Shown here: piece after piece, positions 1 to 14,000 of the stretch
Layout of the letters: every line of letters begins with the position of its first letter
How positions within the stretch are numbered: position 1 is the first letter of the stretch
DNA from: Cinclus cinclus
Taxonomy: Eukaryota; Chordata; Aves; Passeriformes; Cinclidae
DNA: 64,000 nt
Reading direction: 5' to 3'
Assembly: GCF_963662255.1 (NCBI RefSeq)
Contig: NC_085073.1
Location: forward strand, 4,386,098-4,450,097
Notes under the pieces: generated by a model
The model's database searches: none
What the model was told of the DNA's origin: nothing
Seen by the model: only the letters and a program-made list of their open reading frames with translations
Made by a program: the position numbers and the translations under genes

Positions 1-140
1 TGCGGGTGCGGCCCCTTTAAGCGCAGTGAGGGCGGAAGTGCCGCGACGTCTCGGCTTCTCCGCCCGTTCCTCCCGCGCCGCTCTCGCGAGATCTGCGACT
101 TCCGGCGCGGGCGCGGCCTTTCCGAGCAGCCCCGACCAAG
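1..140 (+). promoter_or_regulatory. RPS15: RPS15 core promoter and 5' UTR
   Basis: A CpG-rich stretch directly upstream of the RPS15 start codon. It contains the palindrome TCTCGCGAGA at 82-91, the motif bound by BANP at housekeeping promoters. ETS-type sites lie at 34-39 (GGAAGT) and 98-105 (ACTTCCGG). A pyrimidine tract CCTTTCC near 117-123, about 20 bases before the ATG, fits the 5' terminal oligopyrimidine start of ribosomal protein mRNAs. The transcription start itself is inferred. Confidence 0.7.
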
Positions 141-2544
<2,404 letters not shown>

Positions 2545-2580
2545 CCCCGGGAGGAGAGGGAGGGAGCCTCGTCCAGTGTA

Positions 2581-2586
2581 AATAAA
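2581..2586 (+). terminator. RPS15: RPS15 polyadenylation signal
   Basis: AATAAA 37 bases after the RPS15 stop codon, as expected for the very short 3' UTR of a ribosomal protein mRNA. Confidence 0.9.
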
Positions 2587-3569
2587 GAAATTCCACCTGG
2601 ATCTGTCTGTGTCCTGCCTCTCCGTTCCCAGGGGTGGGCTGGGATGTGCTAAACTCCACCCTGATCGGATGTTTCCCCGAGTATTCCCAGGTTTTTTGGC
2701 ACTGCTTTCTATTGGCACCTGCAGCAAACAAACGGTGTGGGTTTAGTAAATGAATGAATTTCCTTGCTCTTTGCTGGGAGGTGGGGAATGGCACATCAAT
2801 ATTTACGGTGTTTCCACGTATTTAACTTCATTTGTTAATGCAAACACTGGGAATGTGGAAATGTGGAATTGGGGGAGGCAAGGGAGGGTTCCCAGGGCTC
2901 AGAACCAACCTGAGCCCCAGGAGAAGCTGCCAATGCCCATCACGGGATGTCAAAAGCCCAAACCATTGTTTTCTCGTCCTTAATTTGGGAACCCAGGGGA
3001 TTTTGGTGGCGGGGATCACAGGGGCATTGGCTGGGGGTGAACTGGGGTTTTGCAGCTCAGGCTGGGAGGGAGGGATGTGATTTGGGGGATGCTCTCAGGG
3101 ATGAGGATGATGATGAGAAGGCAGAGGAGTTGATCTCGGGTGGATGATAGGGTTTGTCCCTGAACAGCCAAATGAACCCAGTGCTCATCTTCACCAGTGC
3201 CATGTCCCACGGTGAAGCCAGCAGTGGAGAGGGACCATTTGTCCCCGAGGTGGTCCTGCCTTGTCCCTGCTGCTGGCCGGGGTCCCTTGGGGCCCAGCTC
3301 CAGCTCTTGAAGTCTCACACTGTATCCTTTTCCTGTAACTAGTGGTGCCAGTGCCGTTTGTCCTTTTGGGAAGGTCCCTTGGTCCCAGGTCCCTTTCTGC
3401 TCCAGCAGCGTGACCTTGAGAATCCTCCCACCCTCGGTGGCAGCAGCGGGGAGAAGAGGGCTGGGGTCACTGTCCAGCCGGGGTCACTCCAGCTGGAGCC
3501 ACGGGGGGACTCTCAGCCCCTGGAGGGGCTGGATACCCCGGTGGGAGGTGGGTGACAGTGACGGTGACC

Positions 3570-4800
3570 TCGGTGGGTGACAGTGACCCGAGCACATGGC
3601 AGAAGCCGCTTTCACGGGAGAGATCGGCTGCAGAGGAATCGTCGTGATTCCCGGGGGAGACTCCGGGGCTCAGCCTCTGCTGCCGCACCTTGGGCAGCTC
3701 CCCAAGGACGAGGGGATGGCACCAGGCGGCTCGAGGGGACAGATTCGGCCGGGAGGGCCGGTTCGGTCAGAAGGGACCGGTCCGGTCTGAAGGGGCAGGT
3801 TCGGTCTGGAAGGGCCGGTCCGGTCGGGAGCGGCAGGTGCGTTCCGGGACACGGGGATGGGGTTGAGGATGGGGCAGATCCCGGCGTTTGTGCGGAGGCT
3901 GGAAAAGAGGCGGATGGAGAGGAACGGAGCCCTCCCCGGAGACCCCGTCTCCCCCCACCCGGCACAGTCCGGGGGGGGCGCGGGGAGCCCCCGGTGCCGC
4001 CCTCTAACGGCGGCGGCGCCGCTGGAAAATCCCGACCGGGAGCGGGGGGGCGGGGGCGGGATGCGGCTGCTCGGGGCCGCGCCGGAGCCTCGCCCAGCTC
4101 CGCACCGCTCCGCACCGCCCCGCGCCGCTCCGCACCGCCGGGGATGAGGTACGGCCGCACCTGCCCCCGCACCTCCGAGCCCCCCGAGCCCCCCGGGGGT
4201 CCCGGCGGCTCCGGCCGCTGCAGCCGCCGGGGATGGGGGGAAGCGGGGGTGGGCTGCGCGGCGGGGCCGGGGGAGATCGGGATGCGGTGTGGGCTTGCGG
4301 GGGCTTGGATGCACCGGGGGGCCACGATCTGCGCCCCCTCCCCGCGGTGGGGATGCCCCCGGCCCCGGCTGCGCTGCGTCCTGCGGCGGGCGCGGCTCCG
4401 TCCCGCGGGATCGGGGGGATCAGGCGGGTATTGGGGGACAGGAGGGTTCAGGGCGGATCAGGGGGTTCAGGGCGAATCGGGAGGGTCGGGCAGCGTTTAT
4501 CCCCCGCATCCTGCAGGGACAAAGGCCGGACAATGCCGGGGCTCGGCGGGGAGTCTGCGGGAGGGGGAGAAGAGGGAGCAGCACCTTCTGTCCCCATTCT
4601 CACTTTCATCCCCTTCCCATTCCCTCCCCATCCCCATTCCCATTCCCTTCCCATCCCCATCCTGCGGGCGAGGCGGAGGGGTCGCCCCTGGGGTGACAGC
4701 AGCTCCCCCCGCCCCGATGCGAGCTCGGCTCCCCGCAGTTCCCCCCTCCCGATGCTCCCCCAACGCGGCTGGGCCGAGGATTATGGCTGAGCCCCGGAAT
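3570..4800. promoter_or_regulatory. CpG-rich block, candidate APC2 promoter
   Basis: A dense CpG region with GGTTCGGT/GGTCCGGT repeats at 3750-3835 and several GCGG/CCGC runs around 4000-4400. It is the only strong CpG island between RPS15 and the first coding exon of APC2. Assigning it as the APC2 promoter is inference; no start site can be read directly. Confidence 0.45.
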
Positions 4801-5158
4801 TGGAGCCCCAAAACCTCACCCAAACCAACACCCCAAACCCTCCCCGCAAACCCGAACCCCAAATCCACCTCCCAAACCGGTCCCTCAAAAAACTCGGCCT
4901 CTAAACCAGCACATCAACCCCACCCGGGGGCACCCCAAGGGTCCCAGTGCGGTGTCCCCGGGCAGGGTTGTCCCCAGACACCCCAAATGGGGGTGGGGAC
5001 GTGGCTGCCGGCCCCAGCACGTTCCACCCCGCCGGCTCCCGCGAGCGCCCCGGGGTGTGGGGTGGGTCAGGGGAGCCCTGCACTGTGGGGGGCTGTGCTG
5101 GGGGTGTTGGGGACCCCGATGCTCGCTCCACCAGGGCCCCACCGCATCTTCAGGCCAT

Positions 5159-5220
5159 GATGTGTGTGTGTGTGTGTGTGTGTGTGCGTTTGTGTGTGCG
5201 TGTGTGTGTGCGCGCGTGTG
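5159..5220. repeat. (TG)n microsatellite
   Basis: About 60 bases of TG dinucleotides with a few CG interruptions. Confidence 0.95.
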
Positions 5221-6116
5221 CAGGTGCTGTGCGGGGGCTGCGGGGCCGATGCTGTGTCAGGAGAGGGTGATGGATCCCAAATCCCCGTGTCCCTGCATGT
5301 GCCCCCACATGTGTGCGGGGTCGACATGGGGGGGGCTGTGCTCCCTGGAGGGGGTTTGCTGTGGTCGGGGGTCCCCGGGGCCGGGTCGATCAGCCCCGGT
5401 TGGTGACAACACGCTGTTTGTTTAATGTCCCCGAGGGCTCCGGGGGCTCAGCTGTGGCTTTGGCGATGTGGCTGCACTGGGCTGATGGCTGCGGTCCCTG
5501 TCCCCAGCCCCATCCCCAGAGCTGCTGCCAGGCTGGAGTGAGCCTGGAGGGGTGCTGGGAGCTTGGGGTATCCCCAGGGCTCCCCAGGCTCTGCCCTGCT
5601 CTGCCCAGGCCGAGGTGGCATCACATTTGGTGAGCAGTGGCCGGTGGGCAAGAAAGACGCTGCGGTGATGAAGAATGCAGAGGACGTGGGGGGGTGGGCA
5701 GTGGCTACCCTGGGCAGTGAGGTGGGCAGTGCTGTGGGCACTGTGGGCAGTGGATGGGCAGTGGATGGGCAGTGAACACCCTGGGCAGCATGGAGGACAG
5801 CAGGGTGTGCTGGGTAGCGCAGCTGCTGCTTCATCTGCTGCAGCATCTACCCTGCCAGGAAATTGCTGGATGGATTCAGGCCCCACCAGTGGCCTCGGCA
5901 GAGGGAGGCCTTGGATGCCCTCAGTAAAGAGAGGCAGATTTTGGGGGTCAGAGGAGACACACCCAGGACCCCGAGCCATCACATCCCCCCAGGATCAGCC
6001 CATGGCCCCACCTGGCACCCAGCCCGTGGGGGGACAGCGGGTCCTGTGGCACAGTGACCGTCACAGTGCTGGAATGTAGCTGCAGCCCTCACCCCCCATT
6101 TCCTGCAGCCCTGGCC

Positions 6117-6210
6117 CCCTTTCCCTTTCCCTTTCCCTTTCCCTTTCCCTTTCCCTTTCCCTTTTTTCCCTTTCCCTGTCCCTTTTTTCCCTTTCCCTGT
6201 CCCTTTTTTC
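6117..6210. repeat. (CCCTTT)n pyrimidine-rich repeat
   Basis: CCCTTT hexamers in tandem, then longer T runs with CCCTTTCCCTGT blocks. Strand-asymmetric pyrimidine tract. Confidence 0.95.
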
Positions 6211-6639
6211 CCGTTGTGTCTCGCCGCTCAGTGGATGCAGGTGCAGCCCCAGCCCCTCCCCTCAGGCTGCAGATCCCGGCGCCGCTGCAGCCGCTGCGCT
6301 CGGCCGGCCCTGCCAGGAACTGGGGGGGCAGAGTTCAGCCCCCCTTTTCCCCCCATCAACCCCCCGAATATTCCAGCCCTGATCCCCCCGGGAAGGCAGC
6401 CGGAGCACCCCGGGTTCACACAGGGTGCTGTAAGGGGAGGGTGGCCCTGACTGAGGGTTGGGTGCGACCCACAAGTTTGGGGTGCTGGGGAGGGAGGGAC
6501 GTGTTTCCCTGGAGAAGTGCCTGGCTCCCGTTATCCCCTACAGGGCTGAACACCCCCATCCTTCCCGTCTGAGTCCTCAGGAAGGGCCGGGAACCGCCTG
6601 TGCTCCCCCATCACTGTCACCATAGCAACGGCAGGCCGA

Positions 6640-6905
6640 GCTCATCCCGCATCCTGCATCCCGCATCCCGCATCCATTATCCTGCATCCCATATCCCGCA
6701 TCCATCATCCCACCTCCCTCATGTGACGTTCTGCGTTCCACATCCCCCATCCCTCGCCCCTCATTCTGCATCCTTCACCCTGCATCCCATATTCCGAAAC
6801 CTGCTCCGACCATCCCACATCCCTCACCCCGCATTCCCGCATCCCTCCCTCCCGAATCCCTCACTGTCCGTCCCGCACCCCCAATCCCACATCCCTCACC
6901 CCACA
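6640..6905. repeat. CATCC-type degenerate tandem repeat
   Basis: Repeated CATCCCGCAT/CATCCTGCAT decamers that degrade into CATCCCTCACCC variants towards the right. Confidence 0.8.
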
Positions 6906-8077
6906 CCTCCACCCTTCCTCTGCTCCCCACCCTCTCCCGGGGGTTATTTCTCTCCTGGGGGGAATTTTCGGCAGCTGGGGGGGTTGAATTTGTCTCCCTT
7001 TGGAATCAGGAGCAGATCTGGGCGCTGGGAGGGGGGAACCCCACAGCAGAAGCCACAGAGCAGGATGTGGGGATCCACACACTGTGGGGTGGAGGGGTGA
7101 GGGATCAGACTGGGGGGCCCTGGGATGGCTCCTGGGGGTGTGAAGGACACCGATGGGGCCTTGGGGGGTTGCTGCCTCCCATCACTGCCTGGTGGGGCCT
7201 CTGTGCTGGCAGGGGGTGCTGGGACACCCAAAAGGGCTGGCAGAAGCAGAAGGGCCCCAGGCAGCCGCTGCGGGGCAGATTTGGGGGTGTCAGAGCCGGG
7301 GGGGGGATTGATCGCTGCCACCCCTGTCCTGCTGTTGAGGGGGTGTGGGGTGGGGGCAGCAGAGGGGAACCCCAGCCCCCCATTGCCCCTCCATTGCCCT
7401 CCCATTGCCCCCCCATTGTCCCCCCATTCCAGCTCCCCCCGCTCACACGCGGCCCTGACAGAGGCTCCGTGGGGCCATCGAGCTCCCGCTGCCGGCCCGA
7501 CCCTCTGGGGGGGTGACGAGGGGTCCCCGGCCCCGGCCCCCCCTCCCCGTGTGTGACAGTCCTGTGTGTCCCCCCCACCCCGCAGGGCTGCGGCAAGAGG
7601 AGGTTTGGGGGGCTGGGGATGGGTGGGGGGGCACTGGGGGGGATGAGAGGGGTTGGGGGGGCAGAGCGGGGCGGGGGGGCCGTGGAGGGGCCGAGGCTGC
7701 CCCCGGTGCCGGAGGGAGCGGAGCGGGAGAAGGTTGGGAGCGGGAGAAGACAAAAGCGAGACAAAGGGAGAGGAGAGCGGAGCTCTGCGGAGGGTGGGAA
7801 CCAGGCGGGGGCTGGCGGGGCTGGGGGGGCCCTGCCTGGGGGCGGCAGAGCTGGACCCCCCCCCCACCCACCCTGAGCCGAGGACGCCCCTCTGGGGGTG
7901 TTTGGGGGGGCACCAGCTCTTCCAGAGCTCGGGGGGTGCGGGTGGTGGGGTGCCCAGCGCTGTGCCGTGATCCCGGGCGGGCGGTGGGTGCTGGGGGGCT
8001 CTGAGGGTGCTGGGGAGCCCCCCCCCCCGAGTGCTGCCCACCCCCAAAACCCTCCGCAGGCGCTGGAGGAGGTGAAG

Positions 8078-11000
8078 ATGTCCGGCTCCATCGCCTCGTA
8101 CGACCAGCTGGTGCGGCAGGTGGAGGCGCTGAAGAAGGAGAACAGCCACCTCCGGCGGGAGCTGGAGGACAACTCCAACCACCTCTCCAAGCTGGAAAAT
8201 GAGACCTCGGACATGAAGGTGGGGACAGGCCCCAAACTGGGGGGATTCCATCCAGGTCTCCCCCTCCTCAATGGCTTGATCGCTGTTTTAGGAGGTCCTG
8301 AAGCACCTCCAGGGCAAGCTGGAGCAGGAGGCCCGAGTCATGGTGTCCTCGGGGCAGACAGAGGTGCTGGACCAGCTCAAAGGTGGGTGCCCGGGCAGGA
8401 TGGGGAGGGGGGTGACCCCGCCAAGCCCACCCTGATACCGCTGTCCCCATCCCCAGCCCTGCAGATGGACATCACCAGCCTCTACAACCTCAAGTTCGCC
8501 CCGGAGGTGATGAGCACCGGGCGGGGCTCCGAGGAGAGCCCGCCGGCCCCCGCCCCTCATCGGGACGGCCCCGGGGAGCTGGGCAGGGCCACCTTCCGCA
8601 TGCTGGAGGAGCTGGACCGCGAGAGGTGATGGTCTGGGGGATAAAAGGGGCTGGGGGAGCCGGGGGTAGTGCTGACGGGGGTCCTCCCCTCTCCGCAGGT
8701 GTTTCCTGCTGGGGGAGATCGAGAAGGAGGAGAAGGAGAAGGTCTGGTACTACGCGCAGCTGCAGAGCCTGGCCACACGCCTGGACGAGCTGCCCCACGT
8801 GGAGACGGTGAGTGGGGGACACCCCCTGTCCTCCCCCCCCCCCCAGGCCACGGGGACCCTGCCCCGCTCACGCCACCCCCCGTGCCCCCCAGTTCTCCAT
8901 GCAGATGGATCTGATCCGGCAGCAGCTGCAGTTCGAGGCGCAGCACATCCGCTCGCTGATGGAGGAACGCTTCGGGACGGCCGACGAGATGGTGCAGAGG
9001 GCACAGGTGGGGTCCTTCGCCCCCAAACTCCCCCTGCTCTGCTTCTGAGGGACCCCAGAGTGATGGGATCAACTCTGGGCACCCTCACAAGCAGCTCCTC
9101 ACACCCCACAGCAGCTCCTCGCACCCTCACACCCCGTTCCTTGCACACTTACATCCCTCCCTCCCATTTCTTGTGGTCCTGGGGGGTCCCAGCCCTGTGC
9201 AAGCCCCTCTCTGCCCCCCCCCAGATCCGCGCATCCCGGCTGGAGCAGATCGACAAGGAGCTGATGGAGGCGCAGGACAAGGCGCAGCAGCCGGAGCCGC
9301 AGGTAGCGGGGCCGGGGTGTCCTCGGTCCCTGCGGGGCGATGGAGCCAGGGAGGGCGGAGGAGGGGGGCCCCCACCATTGTCCCCGCGCTGTCCCCATCG
9401 GCACAGCCGGGGCTTTGTGCGGCTCGGGCACCGTGAAATGGGCAGTTGCCATGGAGACCAGAAGTAGGCCACGGCGGGCGGGCAGCGCGGGGGCTCCCGC
9501 GGCTTCTGCCGCCGACGGAGACCCAGGGTGGGCAGCCTGCCATCATCATCGTCATCGTCATGGGCATGGGCTGCCATCCGCATGGTCCCAGCGTCACCCA
9601 CAGCCTCACCGTTGTCATTGTCCTGCTGTCACCCGCAGCTCCACCGCCATCATCATCACCATGGGCTGCCACCGCCATTGCCACATTGTCGCCCCCTGCC
9701 CCAGCATTGTCACGACCCACTGTCACCCGCAGCTCTGCCGTTGTCACCGTCACAGGCTGCCATTGCCATCGTCCCATTGTCATCATCACCACGGCCCCTC
9801 TGTCACCCGCAGCTCCACCGCTGTCACCACCACAGGCTGCCATCATCACAGCCCCACACGTCCTCACCATCGTCATTGTCACAGGCTGCCATCACCACAG
9901 CCCCGCTGTCACCCACAGTACCATCGACATTGTCACGGGCTGCCATCACCACAGCCCCGCTGTCACCCACAGCTCTGCCACCAACACGGTCCCCACCATC
10001 ACCCCCAGCCCCACGTGACAACACCACAGCCCCCATCACTCCCAGACACCCCCAGATCCTCACAGCCCCCCAGTTCCAACCCCTCCCTCACTCTGCAGGC
10101 TCAGCACCAGTCCTGCTGCCCCACCCTCTCTCTCACCCACGCTCTCGCTTCCCTGAGACACGGCTGCAGCAGCCCCCCCATCCCAATCATCGCTGATTTT
10201 AGCTCAAAACACACTCCTGGCACTGACGGAAGCGAGACTGGGAACCGCAGGGGGCGGCGGGGAAGCGGGGAGGGGCTGGGCGTGGGGGCGAGGGCACAGA
10301 AATGCAGCCCCCTCCGCCACCTGCCCCCTCCTCTGCAGCTCTGCGGGAAGGTCCCGGGCATGGAGGGGGACAACAGCCTGGACCCCCCGACCCACCCCGA
10401 GGAGGGCGGCAACACCAAGGTGAGGAGCAGCCCCGGAGCCCGGCTGGGGTGCGCTGAGCCCGGGGAAGGGCTGAGCGCGATCCCGTGTGCCCCCCCGCAG
10501 GTGGAGGTGGTGTTCTGGCTGCTGTCCATGCTGGCCACGCGCGACAAGGAGGACATGTCCCGCACGCTGCTGGCCATGTCCAGCTCGCAGGAGAGCTGCC
10601 TGGCCATGCGCAAGTCGGGCTGCCTGCCCCTGCTCATCCAGATCCTGCACGACTCCGACGGGGAGCCGGGGCCCCCCGAGAGCCCCACGGGTGCCAAGGA
10701 CGCTCGGATGAGAGCCAACGCCGCCCTGCACAACATCGTCTTCTCCCAGCCCGACGAGGGCCAGGCCAAGAAGGAGATGCGGGTGCTGCACGTGCTGGAG
10801 CAGATCCGCTCCTACTCGGAGACCTGCTGGGACTGGCTGCAGATGCAGAGCCGGGATGGGGCACGGGGACCCGAGGGCACTGGTACGGGGAGGGGCTGGG
10901 AGGGGCTGCGAGCGTCGTGTGTGACACGGGGGACTGACCCTCATCCCCCCGCAGTGCCAGTGCCCATCGAGCCCCAGATCTGCCAGGCCACCTGTGCCAT

Positions 11001-14000
11001 CATGAAGCTGTCCTTCGACGAGGAGTACCGGCGGGCCATGAACGAGCTGGGTGAGCTCGGGGAGGCGGCTCCTTCCCTCTGCACCTCACCCAGACGGGGT
11101 GCTGGAGGTGGGGGAACCCCAAATGACCCCTGCCTCGTCCCACAGGTGGGCTGCAGGCAGTGGCCGAGCTGCTGCAGGTGGACTACGAGATGCACAAGAT
11201 GACCAACGACCCCCTGAACCTGGCGCTGCGACGCTACGCGGGGATGGCCCTCACCAACCTCACCTTCGGAGATGTGGTCAACAAGGTGGGGGGCGGCAGT
11301 TTGGGGGGGGTCATCAGGGTCTGGGGGTCACAGCGTCACCCTCATCACCTTCATCCTCCCCACAGGCCACGCTGTGCTCCCGCCGGGGCTGCATGGAGGC
11401 CATCGTAGCTCAGCTGGGCTCCGACAGCGAGGAGCTGCACCAGGTGGGTGCTGGTGGGGCTCCTAGGGGTGGTGGACAGGCAGGGGGACAGTCCCATCGC
11501 CATTCACCCCACTCTGCCCCTCCAGGTGGTCTCCAGCATTCTGAGGAACCTCTCCTGGCGCGCTGACATCAACAGCAAGAAGGTGCTGCGGGAGGTGGGC
11601 AGCGTCACCGGGCTGACGCGCTGTGCCCTGCACGCCGGCAAGGTGAGCCCGGGGCAGGTGACAATGGGCACAGAATGGCCAGACGGACCTGGCTGGGCTG
11701 TGTGTCCCCCCTAGGGCAGGTGACAGCAGGCACAGGGTGACAGGGACAGGGCTAACAGGAGATGTGTGTCCCCTTCTGGCACAGGAGTCGACACTGAAGA
11801 GCGTCCTGAGCGCGCTGTGGAACCTCTCGGCGCACAGCACGGAGAACAAGGCGGCCATCTGCGGGGTGGAGGGGGCCCTGGGCTTCCTGGTCAGCACCCT
11901 CACCTACAAGTGCCAGAGCAACTCCCTGGCCATCATCGAGAGTGGCGGCGGCATCCTCAGGAACGTCTCCAGCCTCATCGCCACGCGGGAGGATTACAGG
12001 TGAGGGGCACCTGAGGGACCAGGGCGCCACAGACCCCAGGATGGGACTGGGGGATGCGTGGCTTGGGGTACGAGGGGGATGGAGATGGGGGACCTTGGAT
12101 ACCAGGGATGGTGTTGGGGGATGCCGTGACTGGGGGGTAGGATAGAGGTGGAGGACTTTGGGCACCATGGATGGCATCGGGGAATGCCATAGCTGGGGGT
12201 GCTGCAGGATCAAGGGCACTGCAGACCCTAGGGACAGCACTATGACATGGGGATGTCATGGCTGGGCAGGGCTGAGGTCACCTTGCACCCCCTGGAATGG
12301 GGTGGGAAGGGGTCCAGGACTATCCTGACAGCCGGGGGGGGGTCCCGCGCTGTCCCACAGGCAGGTGCTCCGGGACCACAACTGCCTGCAGACGCTGCTG
12401 CAGCACCTGCGCTCGCACAGCCTGACCATCGTCAGCAACGCCTGCGGCACCCTCTGGAACCTGTCCGCCCGCAGCCCCCGTGACCAGGAGCTGCTGTGGG
12501 ACCTGGGGGCGGTCAGCATGCTCCGCAACCTCATCCACTCCAAGCACAAGATGATCGCCATGGGCAGCGCGGCCGCGCTGCGCAACCTCCTCACCAACCG
12601 GCCCCCCAAGTACAAGGACGCGGCCGTGGTGTCGCCGGGCTCCTGCATGCCCTCGCTCTACATGCGCAAACAGAAGGCGCTGGAGGCCGAGCTGGATGCC
12701 AAACACCTGGCTGAGACCTTTGACACCATGGAGAAGCAGAGCCTGAAGGGTCAGAGCGCCAAGAAGCCGATGCGGCACATGGAGAGCCTGGTGAAGGACT
12801 ACGCCTCCGACTCCGGCTGCTTCGACGACGACGAGGTGCCCAACGTCTCCACCGGTGTGGAAACAGCCAGTGCCTCCGTGCTCTCCATGTTCCTCAACTC
12901 CTCATTCCTGCAGGGCCAAGCGCTGCCGCGGGCGCTGGCACAGCGGCGCTGCCCGGAGCCGGAGAAGGACGGCAGCGGGAAGGCAGCCGAGCCCAAGAAG
13001 CCGTCGTTGCCGGAGGACGACGTCTCGCTGGCCGCCGAGAAGTTGGCCAACAAGATCTCCAGCACGGTGGCCAAGATCGATAAGCTGGTGGAGGACATCT
13101 CCACCATGCACAACTCCTCGGACGACAGCTTCAGCCTCAGCTCCGAGGATCACTGCCTGGACTGGCAGTACGGCCCCGAGGATGGGCACGAGGCGCGCGC
13201 CCAGTCCTGCTCGCCGTGCCGGCTGTCGGATGCCGGCGGCTTCGCCAAGAGGGAGAGCCTGAGCCGGGCGCACACCCTGCTGCGGCTGAAAACGGCCTAC
13301 ACCAGCCTGTCCACCGACAGCCTCAACAGCGGCAGCACCAGCGACGGCTACTGCACCAAGGAGCACATGAAGCCCTGCCCCAGGGCCGCCTTCCTGGACT
13401 ATCGTGACGAGCTGCAGCGCTACCAGAAGCGGCCCAGCCGGCTCGACCTCAAAAGCATCCTGGGCAAACCTGAGCGGGCCGAGCCCCCCGCGCGGGATTC
13501 GGCCGAGCCAGACAAACCCGAGCAGAGGGACCTGCCCGAACGAGCCAAGAAGATGGTGACTTTCCCCAGCCCCAAGGTGCCAGAGAAGGAGACAGAGTGG
13601 AAGAAGGAGGTGGGCACCAAGCCCCCCACCGATCCCCATGTTCGAACCATCAAGCTCTCTCCATCCTACCAGCATGTCCCCATGCTTGAGACCCTGGCCA
13701 AGAGCAGCACAGCTGCTGGCCACCAGCCCTCTTTGCTGGGCAGGAAGCAAGCCTGGCTCCCCCCAGCCCTGCTGCAGGCGGCTGAGCCCCTGAGCAAGAT
13801 CCCAGAGAAGCTGCCGGCCCAACCACCGGCCTCGGCGGAGCAGGAGTCGGTGCAGAAGTACTCGGTGGAGGACACCCCAATCTGCTTCTCCCGGTGCAGC
13901 TCCCTGTCCTCTCTCTCGTCGGCAGACAACGTGCTGGACGGGCAGAGCCACAGCGAGAACGACCTGGATAGTGACTCCTCCCTGGAGATCCTGGAGATGG

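Larger units (their letters stand above)
2587..8077. other. Gap between RPS15 and APC2 coding start
   Basis: I see no convincing coding exon here. Many long open frames exist only because the DNA is GC-rich and stop-poor. It probably contains the APC2 promoter and one or more noncoding 5' exons, but I cannot define them. The first APC2 coding exon begins after an acceptor AG at 8058-8059, so an upstream noncoding exon must exist. The stretch also holds the CpG-rich block and simple repeats listed separately. Confidence 0.6.

Noticed and set aside
3577..5160. 527-residue plus-strand open frame
   Set aside because: Lies in a CpG-rich block with Pro/Arg/Gly-rich translation in several frames; no recognisable domain.
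9340..11202. 620-residue plus-strand open frame
   Set aside because: Runs through an APC2 intron repeat and APC2 exons read together with their introns; the spliced APC2 frame explains the real coding parts.
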